Below, piece after piece: positions 31,020 through 42,221 of a stretch of 64,000 bases of DNA. The notes below the pieces were generated by a model that did not search any database, was not told the DNA's origin, and saw only the letters and a list, made by a program, of their open reading frames with translations. The position numbers and the translations under genes were made by a program. Source of the stretch: an uncultured Lentibacter sp. (GTDB lineage: Bacteria; Pseudomonadota; Alphaproteobacteria; Rhodobacterales; Rhodobacteraceae); assembly GCF_937123735.1 (NCBI RefSeq), contig NZ_CAKZKL010000050.1, positions 1 to 64,000 of the forward strand, read 5' to 3'. Each line of letters opens with the position of its first letter. Position 1 is the stretch's first letter.

Positions 31020-31478
31020 ATGCGCGAAGAAATTACAGCCGCACTCAAGCAGGCTATGCGAGACAAGAACAGCGCGCGCCTGTCGACGCTTCGCCTGATC
31101 AGCGCTGCGATCAAAGATAGAGATATTGCCGTGCGCAGCGAAGGCAATGACAGCGGCGTGAGTGATGAGGAGGTCTTGGCTATTTTGGTTAAGATGGTGA
31201 AGCAGCGCCAAGAAAGTGCGCGGGTCTATGAAGAGGGTAACCGGCTTGACCTTGCCGAACGTGAGCTCTCGGAGGTTGTTATAATTAACGAGTTTTTACC
31301 ACAGCAGCTGAACGCCGAAAAAACAGAAGAAGCGATTGCACAGGCAATCGCCGACACGGGCGCCGAAAGTATTCGTGACATGGGCAAGGTTATGGGCGAG
31401 TTGAAGTCAAAATTCACCGGTCAGATAGATTTTGGTGCGGCTGGCGCCAAAGTAAAGGCCGCTCTGACCAACCGTTGA
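31020..31478 (+). CDS. GatB/YqeY domain-containing protein
   Basis: LKQAMRDKNSARLSTLRLISAAIKDRDI; MGKVMGELKSKFTGQIDF. Confidence 0.93.
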   Translation: MREEITAALKQAMRDKNSARLSTLRLISAAIKDRDIAVRSEGNDSGVSDEEVLAILVKMVKQRQESARVYEEGNRLDLAERELSEVVIINEFLPQQLNAEKTEEAIAQAIADTGAESIRDMGKVMGELKSKFTGQIDFGAAGAKVKAALTNR

Positions 31479-31638
31479 GCACCGTGGCATCGCAGGCCTG
31501 CTCTCAGCCGGCTACGCGCGCGCAGCGCGCGCTGCTGTGAGGCACTGTTAACCATTCATAGATAATTCCCTGAACTCTGCGGGTTACCGCAAGATTTTGA
31601 ATGCTCAATCTGCCTTTGCGGGCGAGGAAAGGGACACT

Positions 31639-33927
31639 ATGAACAAAGTGATTACGGACGGTGTGCAGCTGATGCCGCCAAAATTCGTGGATGGTCTTGA
31701 TCTTTGGTCAAGTCAAAACGGAACGCCTGGCTCTGATACCTATGCCAACAGCCCGAACGCTGCCTTTGTGCCCGCAGACCCTGACTTTGGTGGCTGCCTT
31801 GAGCTTGTAAAATCGGATGCCACCCAAAAACTGCGGTCTATGGCGCAGACACCCATTCTGCCCGGGTGCTACCTTCAAGTCCGTGCAAAGGTGAAAGCTG
31901 TCAGTGGTCCGCTGCCCAGCGTCAGAATAGCGGCTTGGGCGGGATCTTCCTCGGGAGGGCATTTGGCCGGGGTGATCGAGCAAGGACCAGAGGTGCCTCT
32001 GAGCTCTTACGGTGAGGTGAACGAAGTTTCAGCGATTATTGGCATGGGCAACCGAAGCGGAGTGGATCTGGCTTGGGGGCGTGAGGCAGCCTTTGCCCAT
32101 ATTGGCCTTGATTTGAGTGGGACAACGGGTGGAGTCGTGCGCATTGATGATATCGTCGTAGAAGACATCACAAGCGCGTTTCTACGCGATATGCTCGCGA
32201 TGGTGGATGTGCGAGATTTTGGTGCCGTCGGCGATGGTGTTTCAGATGATTTGGCCGCCTTTGAGGCGGCGGATGCGGCGGCGGATGGCCGTTGCATTCT
32301 TGTGTCCAAGGGCACTTACTTTCTCGGAGACAGCATCACATTTGAGCACCGTGTTCGCTTTGAGGGCACCATCACCATGGCGGACGATCATGCTTTTGCC
32401 CTGACTAAGAACTTTGATTTGCCGGCCTATATCGACGCGTTTGGCGATGAAGAACTTGCTTTCAAGAAAGCACTGCAAGCTCTGTTTGGCAGCTCTGATC
32501 ATGAATCCCTGAATATGGGTGGCCGCCGCATCAGCATCACGCAACCCATTGATGTGCAAGCGGTTGTTGGACGTGATACTTATTCAACGCGCCGTCACAT
32601 CCACAGCGGTCAATTTGACGTAAAGTCTGGGGCCGCTTGGGATACGGAGGTCTTCTCAGGGCAGGGAACTTATTCAAGCTCAAACAGCTTCAAACTAACT
32701 GGGGTCACAAATATTGCGACTATTCCTGTTGGTGCTTTGGTGGAAGGAAATGGTGTTGGGCGTGAAGTATACGTCCGTGCAAAAAACATTGCGGCCCAAG
32801 AAATCACGCTGTCCAAACGGCTTTATGATGCCGAGGGCACCCAAAACTATACCTTCCGCCGTTTCAAATACGTCCTGGATTTTTCGGGGATGCAGGATCT
32901 GGATCGCTTCTCGCTTGAAGATATAGAGTTTCGCCTTCAAGGAGAGGCCAGCGGTATTCTTCTCGCGCCGACAGGGCTGATTTTTTCTGTCGAAAACTGC
33001 TTTTTTACAGGCCCAAAAGATCGTGGCATCACCAGCCCAGGGGAGGGGTGCCAAGGGCTTCATGTGGACAGGTGCCAATTTCTCTCAAATGAAAACCCAG
33101 TGCCCTCGCAAGATCGGACCACCATTGCTCTGAATACCAATGGCAACGATATTAAGTTGCGCAACAATCGGGCGGTCAAATTCCGCCATTTTGCTGTCAT
33201 TGGGGGGTCCGGCTCGATTATCACGGGCAACCATTTCTTTCAGGGCGATGGGGAAACCAATGGATTGCGCCTCGGGGGGCTTGTGCTTACGGGCTCCAAC
33301 ACGCGCGCGACGATTGATGGCAACTACATTGACAACTGTTTTATCGAGTGGACCAATGAACATGATGACGAACCTGGGTTTAGTGCGGAGTATTCGTTTA
33401 GCCAGCTCAACATCTCCAACAATATTTTCCTCGCAAGCCATGTGGCGCCTTGGTTCAGCTACTTTGTTGTCAAACCTCATGGCAGTGGTCACTTCATCAA
33501 TGGGTTGAATGTGCAGGGCAATTTCTTCCGAATTATCGGTGGATCAATTGAGCGGGTGGAGCGAATTGATACCAGCTTTGCCGACTTCAACTATAGCCGC
33601 ATGAAAAATATTGTCTGGCGTGACAACATGTATGCAGCTGTTGACGTGGCAACGGTCAACCCGCTGGTGTTTTCGCATACAGAGCAGACCGAGAGTGACC
33701 GTTGGGTTATCTCGGGAAGTCCGCAGCTTCCGTTCGGAGGTTGGGTTCGCAAGGTAGAATCTGTGGTTGCAGAAGGGGCCATCCGCAACGCCTCCAATGT
33801 GAAGCGGTTTGACATGCCTTATGTCGATATTTCTCAAGGAACCAACAACGATCAGGTTTATGTCAATTGGGAGCAGCCAGTGCGCGGCCAGGTCGTCGTG
33901 ACGATGCGGATGGATACACCAATTTAG
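31639..33927 (+). CDS. Right-handed beta-helix, GH28-related/Pectate_lyase_3-type protein; possible GTA head-spike (GhsA/GhsB-like) homolog
   Basis: VDVRDFGAVGDGVSDDLAAFEAADAAA hallmark; N-terminal ITDGVQLMPPKFVDGLDLWSSQNGTPGSDTY module; beta-helix repeats. Confidence 0.65.
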   Translation: MNKVITDGVQLMPPKFVDGLDLWSSQNGTPGSDTYANSPNAAFVPADPDFGGCLELVKSDATQKLRSMAQTPILPGCYLQVRAKVKAVSGPLPSVRIAAWAGSSSGGHLAGVIEQGPEVPLSSYGEVNEVSAIIGMGNRSGVDLAWGREAAFAHIGLDLSGTTGGVVRIDDIVVEDITSAFLRDMLAMVDVRDFGAVGDGVSDDLAAFEAADAAADGRCILVSKGTYFLGDSITFEHRVRFEGTITMADDHAFALTKNFDLPAYIDAFGDEELAFKKALQALFGSSDHESLNMGGRRISITQPIDVQAVVGRDTYSTRRHIHSGQFDVKSGAAWDTEVFSGQGTYSSSNSFKLTGVTNIATIPVGALVEGNGVGREVYVRAKNIAAQEITLSKRLYDAEGTQNYTFRRFKYVLDFSGMQDLDRFSLEDIEFRLQGEASGILLAPTGLIFSVENCFFTGPKDRGITSPGEGCQGLHVDRCQFLSNENPVPSQDRTTIALNTNGNDIKLRNNRAVKFRHFAVIGGSGSIITGNHFFQGDGETNGLRLGGLVLTGSNTRATIDGNYIDNCFIEWTNEHDDEPGFSAEYSFSQLNISNNIFLASHVAPWFSYFVVKPHGSGHFINGLNVQGNFFRIIGGSIERVERIDTSFADFNYSRMKNIVWRDNMYAAVDVATVNPLVFSHTEQTESDRWVISGSPQLPFGGWVRKVESVVAEGAIRNASNVKRFDMPYVDISQGTNNDQVYVNWEQPVRGQVVVTMRMDTPI

Positions 33928-33964
33928 GCTTGTTCTATAGGGTGGGGCGTTGGCGCGCCTCGCC

Positions 33965-34621
33965 CTAAAACGCTTTCCAAAGTCCGATCTTTAGCCCGTA
34001 TTCGCGCCCGCCGGTCAGAGCGACGGAAGCGCCGAGCTCAAAATGCGCAGACGGGCCCATGGGCAAAGCAAACGACGGCGCTATGCGCAAAAAACTTGGG
34101 TCACCTCTTTGGCGACCCGCCTGAATTTGCCACATCGATTTGAAGCCACCGCGATGGTTTCTGCCGTAGGTTAAGTCAAGTTTTCTATCCGTTCGATTGC
34201 GCCCCAAATGGTGTTCCAACAAAATATCAACGGTCATCCAGCCCGAGCCTGTGCCATTTGAAAAACTGCGTCCGTAGGTCAGGCCTGGCCGGACAACAAA
34301 GTCTTCGGCAACTTTGCCAATTCCCAACTCTGCGGCAAAGAGATGTGGGGTAATCTGGCGAAATATGGGGCTGCGCAGGAACAAGATCGCCTTTGAGTCC
34401 CCCGAAACAGAATGACCAATGTCTGTTCCCAGTGTGAGCTCTTTGGTGAGGCCATATTCAATGTAGTTGCTCACATAGTAGTTTGCGGGCGTCCCCAGGT
34501 TTGGCGCGCTGATCTGAAGAGAGGTCATGGCGAAAATGTTACCAGCCCCGCGTGGCCAAGGTCCCGCGAGGGCAGTGCTGGCAAAGGCCAGCAGGAAAAA
34601 AAGAACACATCTGAACATCAT
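33965..34621 (-). CDS. Secreted/outer-membrane protein of unknown function
   Basis: Signal peptide MFRCVLFFLLAFASTALA; alternating beta-strand character; terminal aromatic F. Confidence 0.6.
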   Translation of the reverse strand: MMFRCVLFFLLAFASTALAGPWPRGAGNIFAMTSLQISAPNLGTPANYYVSNYIEYGLTKELTLGTDIGHSVSGDSKAILFLRSPIFRQITPHLFAAELGIGKVAEDFVVRPGLTYGRSFSNGTGSGWMTVDILLEHHLGRNRTDRKLDLTYGRNHRGGFKSMWQIQAGRQRGDPSFLRIAPSFALPMGPSAHFELGASVALTGGREYGLKIGLWKAF

Positions 34622-34728
34622 GCTTAATCCGGTGTTCACTTTCCTTAAAATGAATGAAGGTTTGGTTAACGCGCTTGAAGCCAGCACAAGGCACCTTATC
34701 TTGTTAAAAACTCAGGAAAGGTGCGACT

Positions 34729-35016
34729 ATGAAATGTCCAGTTGACGGAGAACTGCTTGTCATTACCGAGCGCAGCGGTGTGGAGCTTGACTATTGCCCG
34801 CGCTGTCGCGGGGTTTGGTTGGATCGGGGCGAATTGGACAAGATTATCGCCGTTGCGGCCAGCGAACCTGCTCTGCGCCCGGAACCAGCTCGGAGTGCGC
34901 AGACGGAACATGATTCGCGGCGCGAAGATGCGCGCGGTTATCGCGAGACGAGCCGCAAAAAGAAACGCAAAAGCGGTTTTGCGGATATCTTGGAAGATTT
35001 GTTCGATTTTGATTGA
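34729..35016 (+). CDS. TFIIB-type zinc-ribbon protein
   Basis: MKCPVDGELL...LDYCPRCRGVWLDRGELDKII. Confidence 0.85.
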   Translation: MKCPVDGELLVITERSGVELDYCPRCRGVWLDRGELDKIIAVAASEPALRPEPARSAQTEHDSRREDARGYRETSRKKKRKSGFADILEDLFDFD

Positions 35017-35102
35017 GAAACTGCGCTCCGCTCGCCTCTGTTCCGGCTTCCTTTGACCAATTGGGCTTTTGCAGGCTACAAATGGATAAAAAAGGAAGAA
35101 TA

Positions 35103-35177
35103 ATGCGATATTTTTTGTGTTTGACGGCTCTTGGGATGCTTTCCGGCTGTGGCGTGCCGTTTGTCCCGTTTGTTTGA
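35103..35177 (+). CDS. 24-aa micro-lipoprotein MRYFLCLTALGMLSGCGVPFVPFV (not in supplied ORF track)
   Basis: AAGGAAG RBS upstream, signal peptide, lipobox LSGC, stop 12 nt before the next gene. Confidence 0.6.
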   Translation: MRYFLCLTALGMLSGCGVPFVPFV

Positions 35178-35189
35178 GGCGATTTTCTG

Positions 35190-35774
35190 ATGAAACGCTT
35201 GGTTTTAACGTGTTTTCTGGCAGCAAGTGCCGCACAGGCGCAGGATGTTTCAATCACCAAGTCCATGCGCTCTGTTTCGGTGCAAACGCCGCAAGGAGAG
35301 GTTAAAATTTCGCGTATTCAGGACCTTGAGAACAAGATTTCGGGTGACTGGGCGCTGACCTCGCGGGAATGTCCCAATTTTTGCGTTCAACCCATCATTC
35401 CGGCGCCCGGTGTGACGCCGATTGGCGAGCTGGAGCTTCTGGAATTTCTCAATGATCCCGAAGTTGTGGTGATCGACGGGCGCGTGCCGCGCGACTTTGC
35501 GGGCGGGGCCATTCCGGGGGCTGTGAACGTGCCCTATACGGAGGCCGCCGACAGGCTGGGCGAGCTGGGCTGCGAGCCTGATTTTGACGGGTTTATCTGT
35601 GAGGGAGAGGGCGTGAAAAGCGCGGCGCTCTATTGCAACGGGCCGTGGTGCGGCCAGTCGCCCACCGCCGCGCGCCGCATGATCGAAGCGGGCTTTCCCG
35701 CCGAAAAGCTCTATTATTACCGCCCCGGGATGCAGGGCTGGCGTATGCTCGGGCTGACTGTGACGGGGAAGTGA
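35190..35774 (+). CDS. Periplasmic rhodanese-like domain protein
   Basis: Signal peptide; VVVIDGRVPRDFAGGAIPGAVNVPY; active-site loop YCNGPWCGQS. Confidence 0.85.
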   Translation: MKRLVLTCFLAASAAQAQDVSITKSMRSVSVQTPQGEVKISRIQDLENKISGDWALTSRECPNFCVQPIIPAPGVTPIGELELLEFLNDPEVVVIDGRVPRDFAGGAIPGAVNVPYTEAADRLGELGCEPDFDGFICEGEGVKSAALYCNGPWCGQSPTAARRMIEAGFPAEKLYYYRPGMQGWRMLGLTVTGK

Positions 35775-35903
35775 GGTGCGCGTCGTTGGGCCGGGGTGCG
35801 GCGATTGAAAGGTAGGTTTATGGCGCTTTATGCCAGCCAAATCCTTCTAACATCACTACATTGCGCATACTTCAGCCAAATCGCCGTGCCGTGGGGCGGC
35901 CCA

Positions 35904-35966
35904 GTCACATTGCCAAAAGCAATGTGACCCGTTGCGCGGCGGCCTGCGGCCTTGATTCCGCGCACA
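35904..35966. repeat. Intergenic element: perfect 10-bp inverted repeat plus CGGCGGCCTGCGGCCTTGATTCCGCGCA tail (copy 1)
   Basis: GTCACATTGC-caaaa-GCAATGTGAC; tail nearly identical to the one at 46609. Confidence 0.6.
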
Positions 35967-36013
35967 GAAGAAGCCAATAAGTTAGGGGAGTGCCCTTCTT
36001 CAATATCAATAGC

Positions 36014-38212
36014 TTACCGCCCCCGCCGCTTTACATTCCCGCCCCTTTGCCCCGGGCGGCCGGCTGTTGAGCGGCCGCGTGCTTTTTTGGCTTCGTCAGC
36101 CGCGGCCTCGACGGCGGATTGGCGCGCCAGCGGGTCGTCGGACACAGCCAAATCCACAGCTTCAAGCCGTTTGACCTCGTCTCTGAGCCTTGCGGCCTCT
36201 TCGAACTCGAGGTTTTCGGCGGCTTTGCGCATATCAAGGCGCAGGCCTTCGAGCACGGTTTGCAGGTTGCCGCCTTGCAAGGCCGGGTCAATCTTGGCGG
36301 TGACGCGGTTCATATCCACATCGCCCTGATAAAGGCCGGAGAGGATGTCATCGACGTTTTTCTTGACGGTCTCGGGGGTGATTCCGTGTTCTTCGTTGTA
36401 GGCGATCTGTTTGGCGCGGCGGCGGTCTGTTTCGCCCAAAGCGCGCTCCATGGAGCCTGTGATTCGGTCGGCATACATGATCACGCGGCCTTCGGCGTTG
36501 CGCGCGGCGCGGCCGATTGTCTGGATGAGCGAGGTTTCGGAGCGCAAAAACCCCTCCTTGTCAGCGTCCAGAATGGCCACAAGCCCACACTCGGGAATAT
36601 CAAGCCCCTCGCGCAGAAGGTTGATGCCGATGAGCACATCAAACGCGCCAAGCCGCAGATCGCGCAGGATTTCGATCCGCTCCAAAGTGTCGATGTCAGA
36701 GTGCATGTAGCGCACGCGCACGCCCTGTTCGTGCAGATATTCGGTCAGGTCTTCGGCCATGCGCTTTGTCAGCGTGGTGCAAAGCACGCGCTGGCCGAGA
36801 GCGGCGACGCGTTTGACCTCATCGAGCAGGTCATCGACCTGTGTTTCAACGGGGCGGATTTCGACCACGGGGTCAAGCAGGCCCGTGGGGCGGATGACCT
36901 GCTCGGCAAAGACGCCGCCGGATTGCTCCAGCTCCCATTTGGAGGGGGTCGCGGAGACAAAAACCGACTGGGAGCGCATGGCGTCCCATTCCTCGAACTT
37001 GAGCGGGCGGTTGTCCATGCACGAGGGCAGGCGGAAGCCATGCTCGGCGAGGGTAAATTTGCGGCGGTAGTCGCCCTTATACATCCCGCCGATCTGGGGC
37101 ACGGAGACGTGTGACTCGTCAGCAAAGACAATGGCGTTGTCGGGGATGAACTCAAACAGCGTGGGGGGCGGCTCGCCTGTTTTGCGCCCCGTGAGGTAGC
37201 GCGAGTAGTTCTCGATCCCGTTGCAGAAGCCTTGGGCTTCCATCATCTCAAGGTCAAAGTTGGTGCGCTGCTCAAGGCGCTGGGCTTCGAGCAGTTTGCC
37301 TTCGCTCACAAGCTGGTCAAGGCGGGTGCGCAGCTCGGCCTTGATCTGCTGGATGGCTTGCAGAAGGGTTGGTTTGGGGGTGACATAGTGCGAGTTGGCG
37401 TAGACGCGCACCTTGTCCATATTGCCGGCCTTCTCGCCGGTGAGCGGGTCGATTTCCTGAATGCTCTCAAGCTCTTCACCAAAAAAGCTCAGTTTCCAGG
37501 CGCGGTCGTCAAGGTGGGCAGGCCAGATCTCGAGGCTATCGCCGCGCACGCGAAAGGAGCCGCGCTGAAAGCCCGCATCGTTGCGCTTGTATTGTTGCGC
37601 GACAAGGTCGGCCATGATGCTGCGCTGGTCGTAGGTCTCGCCGACTTCGAGGTCTTGGGTCATCGCGCCGTAGGTTTCAACGCTCCCGATGCCGTAGATA
37701 CAGGAGACCGAGGCGATGATGATGACATCGTCACGCTCAAGCAGCGCGCGGGTGGCGGAGTGGCGCATTCTGTCGATCTGTTCGTTGATCTGGCTTTCCT
37801 TCTCGATGAAGGTGTCAGAGCGGGCGACATAGGCTTCGGGCTGGTAGTAGTCATAGAAGCTGACAAAATATTCGACCGCGTTTTCAGGGAAGAAGCCTTT
37901 GAACTCGCCGTAGAGTTGGGCGGCGAGGGTTTTGTTGGGGGCAAGGATGATAGCGGGGCGCTGGGTTTCTTCGATAACCTTGGCCATGGTGAAGGTTTTG
38001 CCTGTGCCGGTTGCGCCCAGCAACACCTGGTTGCGTTCGCCCTCAAGGATGCCCTGGGCCAGCTCTGCGATGGCTGTGGGCTGGTCGCCCGCTGCCGTAA
38101 AGGGTGTGTGCATCACAAAACGCTTGCCGCCTTCGAGCTTTTCGCGGCCGCGCACATCGCTTGAGGGGGCATTGATGAGGGCGGGCGTTGAATCGGTGTG
38201 GACATGGGGCAT
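36014..38212 (-). CDS. uvrB: Excinuclease ABC subunit B
   Basis: [42 protein letters not shown]. Confidence 0.98.
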   Translation of the reverse strand: MPHVHTDSTPALINAPSSDVRGREKLEGGKRFVMHTPFTAAGDQPTAIAELAQGILEGERNQVLLGATGTGKTFTMAKVIEETQRPAIILAPNKTLAAQLYGEFKGFFPENAVEYFVSFYDYYQPEAYVARSDTFIEKESQINEQIDRMRHSATRALLERDDVIIIASVSCIYGIGSVETYGAMTQDLEVGETYDQRSIMADLVAQQYKRNDAGFQRGSFRVRGDSLEIWPAHLDDRAWKLSFFGEELESIQEIDPLTGEKAGNMDKVRVYANSHYVTPKPTLLQAIQQIKAELRTRLDQLVSEGKLLEAQRLEQRTNFDLEMMEAQGFCNGIENYSRYLTGRKTGEPPPTLFEFIPDNAIVFADESHVSVPQIGGMYKGDYRRKFTLAEHGFRLPSCMDNRPLKFEEWDAMRSQSVFVSATPSKWELEQSGGVFAEQVIRPTGLLDPVVEIRPVETQVDDLLDEVKRVAALGQRVLCTTLTKRMAEDLTEYLHEQGVRVRYMHSDIDTLERIEILRDLRLGAFDVLIGINLLREGLDIPECGLVAILDADKEGFLRSETSLIQTIGRAARNAEGRVIMYADRITGSMERALGETDRRRAKQIAYNEEHGITPETVKKNVDDILSGLYQGDVDMNRVTAKIDPALQGGNLQTVLEGLRLDMRKAAENLEFEEAARLRDEVKRLEAVDLAVSDDPLARQSAVEAAADEAKKARGRSTAGRPGQRGGNVKRRGR

Positions 38213-38375
38213 GAGGAGCTCGCAATTGGTGCAGTCTTATAACTTGAGCTATTGGGGCTAAATTGCAAGGCCTTGCGCATGACGGGTTTGCGCAAACGAT
38301 AAAGGCCTTTGTTTTTCTGTCTTGCAGCCTCAGGGCAAATCTTGGATAACCTCTGACAGTTAGAGGAGCCTCCCC

Positions 38376-38687
38376 ATGCGCGCACGCATTTACAAGCCCG
38401 CCCGAAACGCCATGCAATCGGGAACAGCCAAGACGAAAAGCTGGGTTCTGGAGTTTGCACCATCGTCGCCCCGTCAGGTTGATCCTTTGATGGGCTGGAC
38501 CTCATCTGATGATACGCAGGCCCAAGTGAAGCTGCGCTTTGAGAGCAAAGACGCCGCACTTGAGTATGCGCAGGCACATGGCCTTGAGGCTGTGGTGCGA
38601 GAGCCAAAACCGCGCAAGGCCAACATCCGCCCCGGTGGCTATGGCGAGAATTTTGCCACCAACCGCCGCGGCGCCTGGACCCACTGA
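38376..38687 (+). CDS. NDUFS4-like ETC complex I subunit
   Basis: [27 protein letters not shown]...[19 protein letters not shown]...[15 protein letters not shown]. Confidence 0.9.
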   Translation: MRARIYKPARNAMQSGTAKTKSWVLEFAPSSPRQVDPLMGWTSSDDTQAQVKLRFESKDAALEYAQAHGLEAVVREPKPRKANIRPGGYGENFATNRRGAWTH

Positions 38688-38795
38688 AACGCCGGCGGCT
38701 TGGCCCAGGATTTTTCAAAAATCCTGCGGTGGGGCCGCTTTGGGCACACTCCGCTATTGCCTTCTGCGCAGGCTTTGCCCAAAACATCGTCTGAC

Positions 38796-38872
38796 GGTCC
38801 TGTAGCTCAACTGGATAGAGCAGCTGACTTCTAATCAGCAGGTTGAGGGTTCGAGTCCTTCCGGGATCGCCA
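38796..38872 (+). tRNA. tRNA-Arg (anticodon TCT)
   Basis: Full cloverleaf: GGTCCTG/CGGGATC acceptor, GCTGA-CTTCTAA-TCAGC anticodon arm, GGTTCGAGTCC T-arm, encoded CCA. Confidence 0.95.
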
Positions 38873-38889
38873 TTTACCGAGAGTTTTGG

Positions 38890-39222
38890 CTACCGGCAGG
38901 TTGCGCCAGCGGGGGCGCAGAAAAGGCGGTAGAGCATGGAGATGACCTCCGAGGTTTTCTCGTCGGCCAAAGCATAGAAAATCGTTTTGCCTTCGCGGCG
39001 GGTGGTGACAAGGCCATCATCGCGCAGGCGGGCCAGCATCTGGCTCACAGCCGCCTGGCGCAGATCGAGCAGCTGCTCAAGCTCACCCACCGATTTTTCA
39101 CCTGATCCGAGATGACACAAGATCATCAGCCGCCCCTCATGGGCCAGCGTCTTGAGATAGGAGGCCGCATCGGCGGCGTTCTGGGCCATTTCAGAGGGCG
39201 GTGCGGAAGGCTCTTGCAGCAT
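38890..39222 (-). CDS. ArsR-family regulator, SqrR/BigR-like (sulfide/persulfide-sensing type)
   Basis: LAHEGRLMILCHLGSGEKSVGELEQLLDLRQAAVSQMLARLRDDGLV; Cys pair ILCHL and LFCAPAG. Confidence 0.8.
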   Translation of the reverse strand: MLQEPSAPPSEMAQNAADAASYLKTLAHEGRLMILCHLGSGEKSVGELEQLLDLRQAAVSQMLARLRDDGLVTTRREGKTIFYALADEKTSEVISMLYRLFCAPAGATCR

Positions 39223-39231
39223 GGTTTACTC

Positions 39232-39251
39232 ACATAGGTTTTCCCCTATGT
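39232..39251. promoter_or_regulatory. 20-bp palindromic candidate operator upstream of the ArsR-family gene
   Basis: ACATAGG-TTTTCC-CCTATGT, perfect 7-bp arms. Confidence 0.6.
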
Positions 39252-39276
39252 ATCACGCCGTTTTGGTTTTGGCGAG

Positions 39277-40509
39277 TTAGAGGGTTGTCGCAGGTGCGCC
39301 GCCTTGGAAATTGTTGCCATTTTGATAGTCACAGGGCTCTTCCTGCATCTGCAAATGCAGGGCCTCGCCATGATAGGGGTGCGCCCGGGCCAGCTCTTCA
39401 TTGACCTCAATTCCCAGGCCGGGCGCTTCAGAAAGGCGCACAAAGCCGTTCTCCACACGGATTGAGCCGTGAATGAGTGCATCGTGGAAGTCTGTCTCGA
39501 TCGTTTCGGCGATGAGCAGATTGGGGATCGAGGTGGCCAGATGCAGGTTTGCGGCCCATTCAACAGGCCCGGCATAGAGGTGTGGTGCCATTTGCACGTT
39601 GTAGCATTCCGCCATGGCGGCAACTTTCTTCATCTCCCAGATGCCACCCGCGCGGCCCAAGGCAGGCTGCAAAATTTCGGCAGCGCCTGCGCGCAGGACA
39701 GCGCCGAACTCGGCCTTGGTGGTCATCCGCTCGCCTGTGGCCACGGGGATGCGCACGTTGCGCGCGACACGGGCCATATCCTCGATATTGTCAGGCGGGG
39801 TTGGTTCTTCATACCAGAGGGGAGAGTAAGGCTCGATGGCCTGACCGAGGCGGATGGCACCGCCTGTGTTGAACTGGCCATGAGTGCCAAACAGGAGGTC
39901 GGCTTTATCGCCCACCGCTTCGCGGATGGCTTTGCAGAAGGCGACGGACATGGAGATGTCGCTCATTGCGGGCATATGGCCGCCGCGCAGGGTGTAGGGG
40001 CCTGCGGGGTCAAACTTGACGGCGGTATAGCCGCGCGCGACACAGTCCAGCGCGCTTTCGGCGGCGGCGTCGGGGTCGATGAAGAAGCTGTCCATATCGT
40101 GATGCGGCAGCGGGTAGAGGTAGGTGTAGGTGCGGATGCGCGCGTTCATACGCCCGCCAAGGAGGGCATAGACGGGGCGGTTGCGTGCCTTGCCCAGAAT
40201 ATCCCAGCAAGCGATTTCAAGGCCTGAGAAGGCCCCCATGACGGTCAGATCGGGGCGTTGGGTGAAGCCGGAGGAGTAAACGCGGCGGAACATCAACTCG
40301 ATGTTTTCAGGGTTTTCGCCTTCCATATGGCGCGCAAACACATCTTCAATCACCGCGCGCATGGCGTTTGGGCCAACAGAGCTTGCATAGCACTCGCCCC
40401 AGCCCACAAGCCCCGTGTCTGTCGTGACTTTCACCAAGATCCAGTAGCGCCCGCCCCAGCCGGGCGCAGGAGGGGCTGTCACGATGATATCGAGGTCTTT
40501 GAGGTGCAT
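39277..40509 (-). CDS. Mandelate racemase/muconate lactonizing (enolase superfamily) protein, galactonate dehydratase-like
   Basis: GLVGWGECY, AFSGLEIACWDILGKARNRPVYALLGG, GEPTPPDNIEDM-type region, EILQPALGRAGGIWEMKK. Confidence 0.8.
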   Translation of the reverse strand: MHLKDLDIIVTAPPAPGWGGRYWILVKVTTDTGLVGWGECYASSVGPNAMRAVIEDVFARHMEGENPENIELMFRRVYSSGFTQRPDLTVMGAFSGLEIACWDILGKARNRPVYALLGGRMNARIRTYTYLYPLPHHDMDSFFIDPDAAAESALDCVARGYTAVKFDPAGPYTLRGGHMPAMSDISMSVAFCKAIREAVGDKADLLFGTHGQFNTGGAIRLGQAIEPYSPLWYEEPTPPDNIEDMARVARNVRIPVATGERMTTKAEFGAVLRAGAAEILQPALGRAGGIWEMKKVAAMAECYNVQMAPHLYAGPVEWAANLHLATSIPNLLIAETIETDFHDALIHGSIRVENGFVRLSEAPGLGIEVNEELARAHPYHGEALHLQMQEEPCDYQNGNNFQGGAPATTL

Positions 40510-40512
40510 GGG

Positions 40513-42221
<1,709 letters not shown>

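Noticed and set aside
36119-38164. Two long plus-strand ORFs (36119-37114, 37232-38164)
   Set aside because: Mirror-frame shadows of uvrB.
38687-38796. Inverted repeat CAGGATTTTT-c-AAAAATCCTG next to tRNA-Arg as an integration site
   Set aside because: Looks like an ordinary terminator; no integrase and no duplicated tRNA 3' end nearby.
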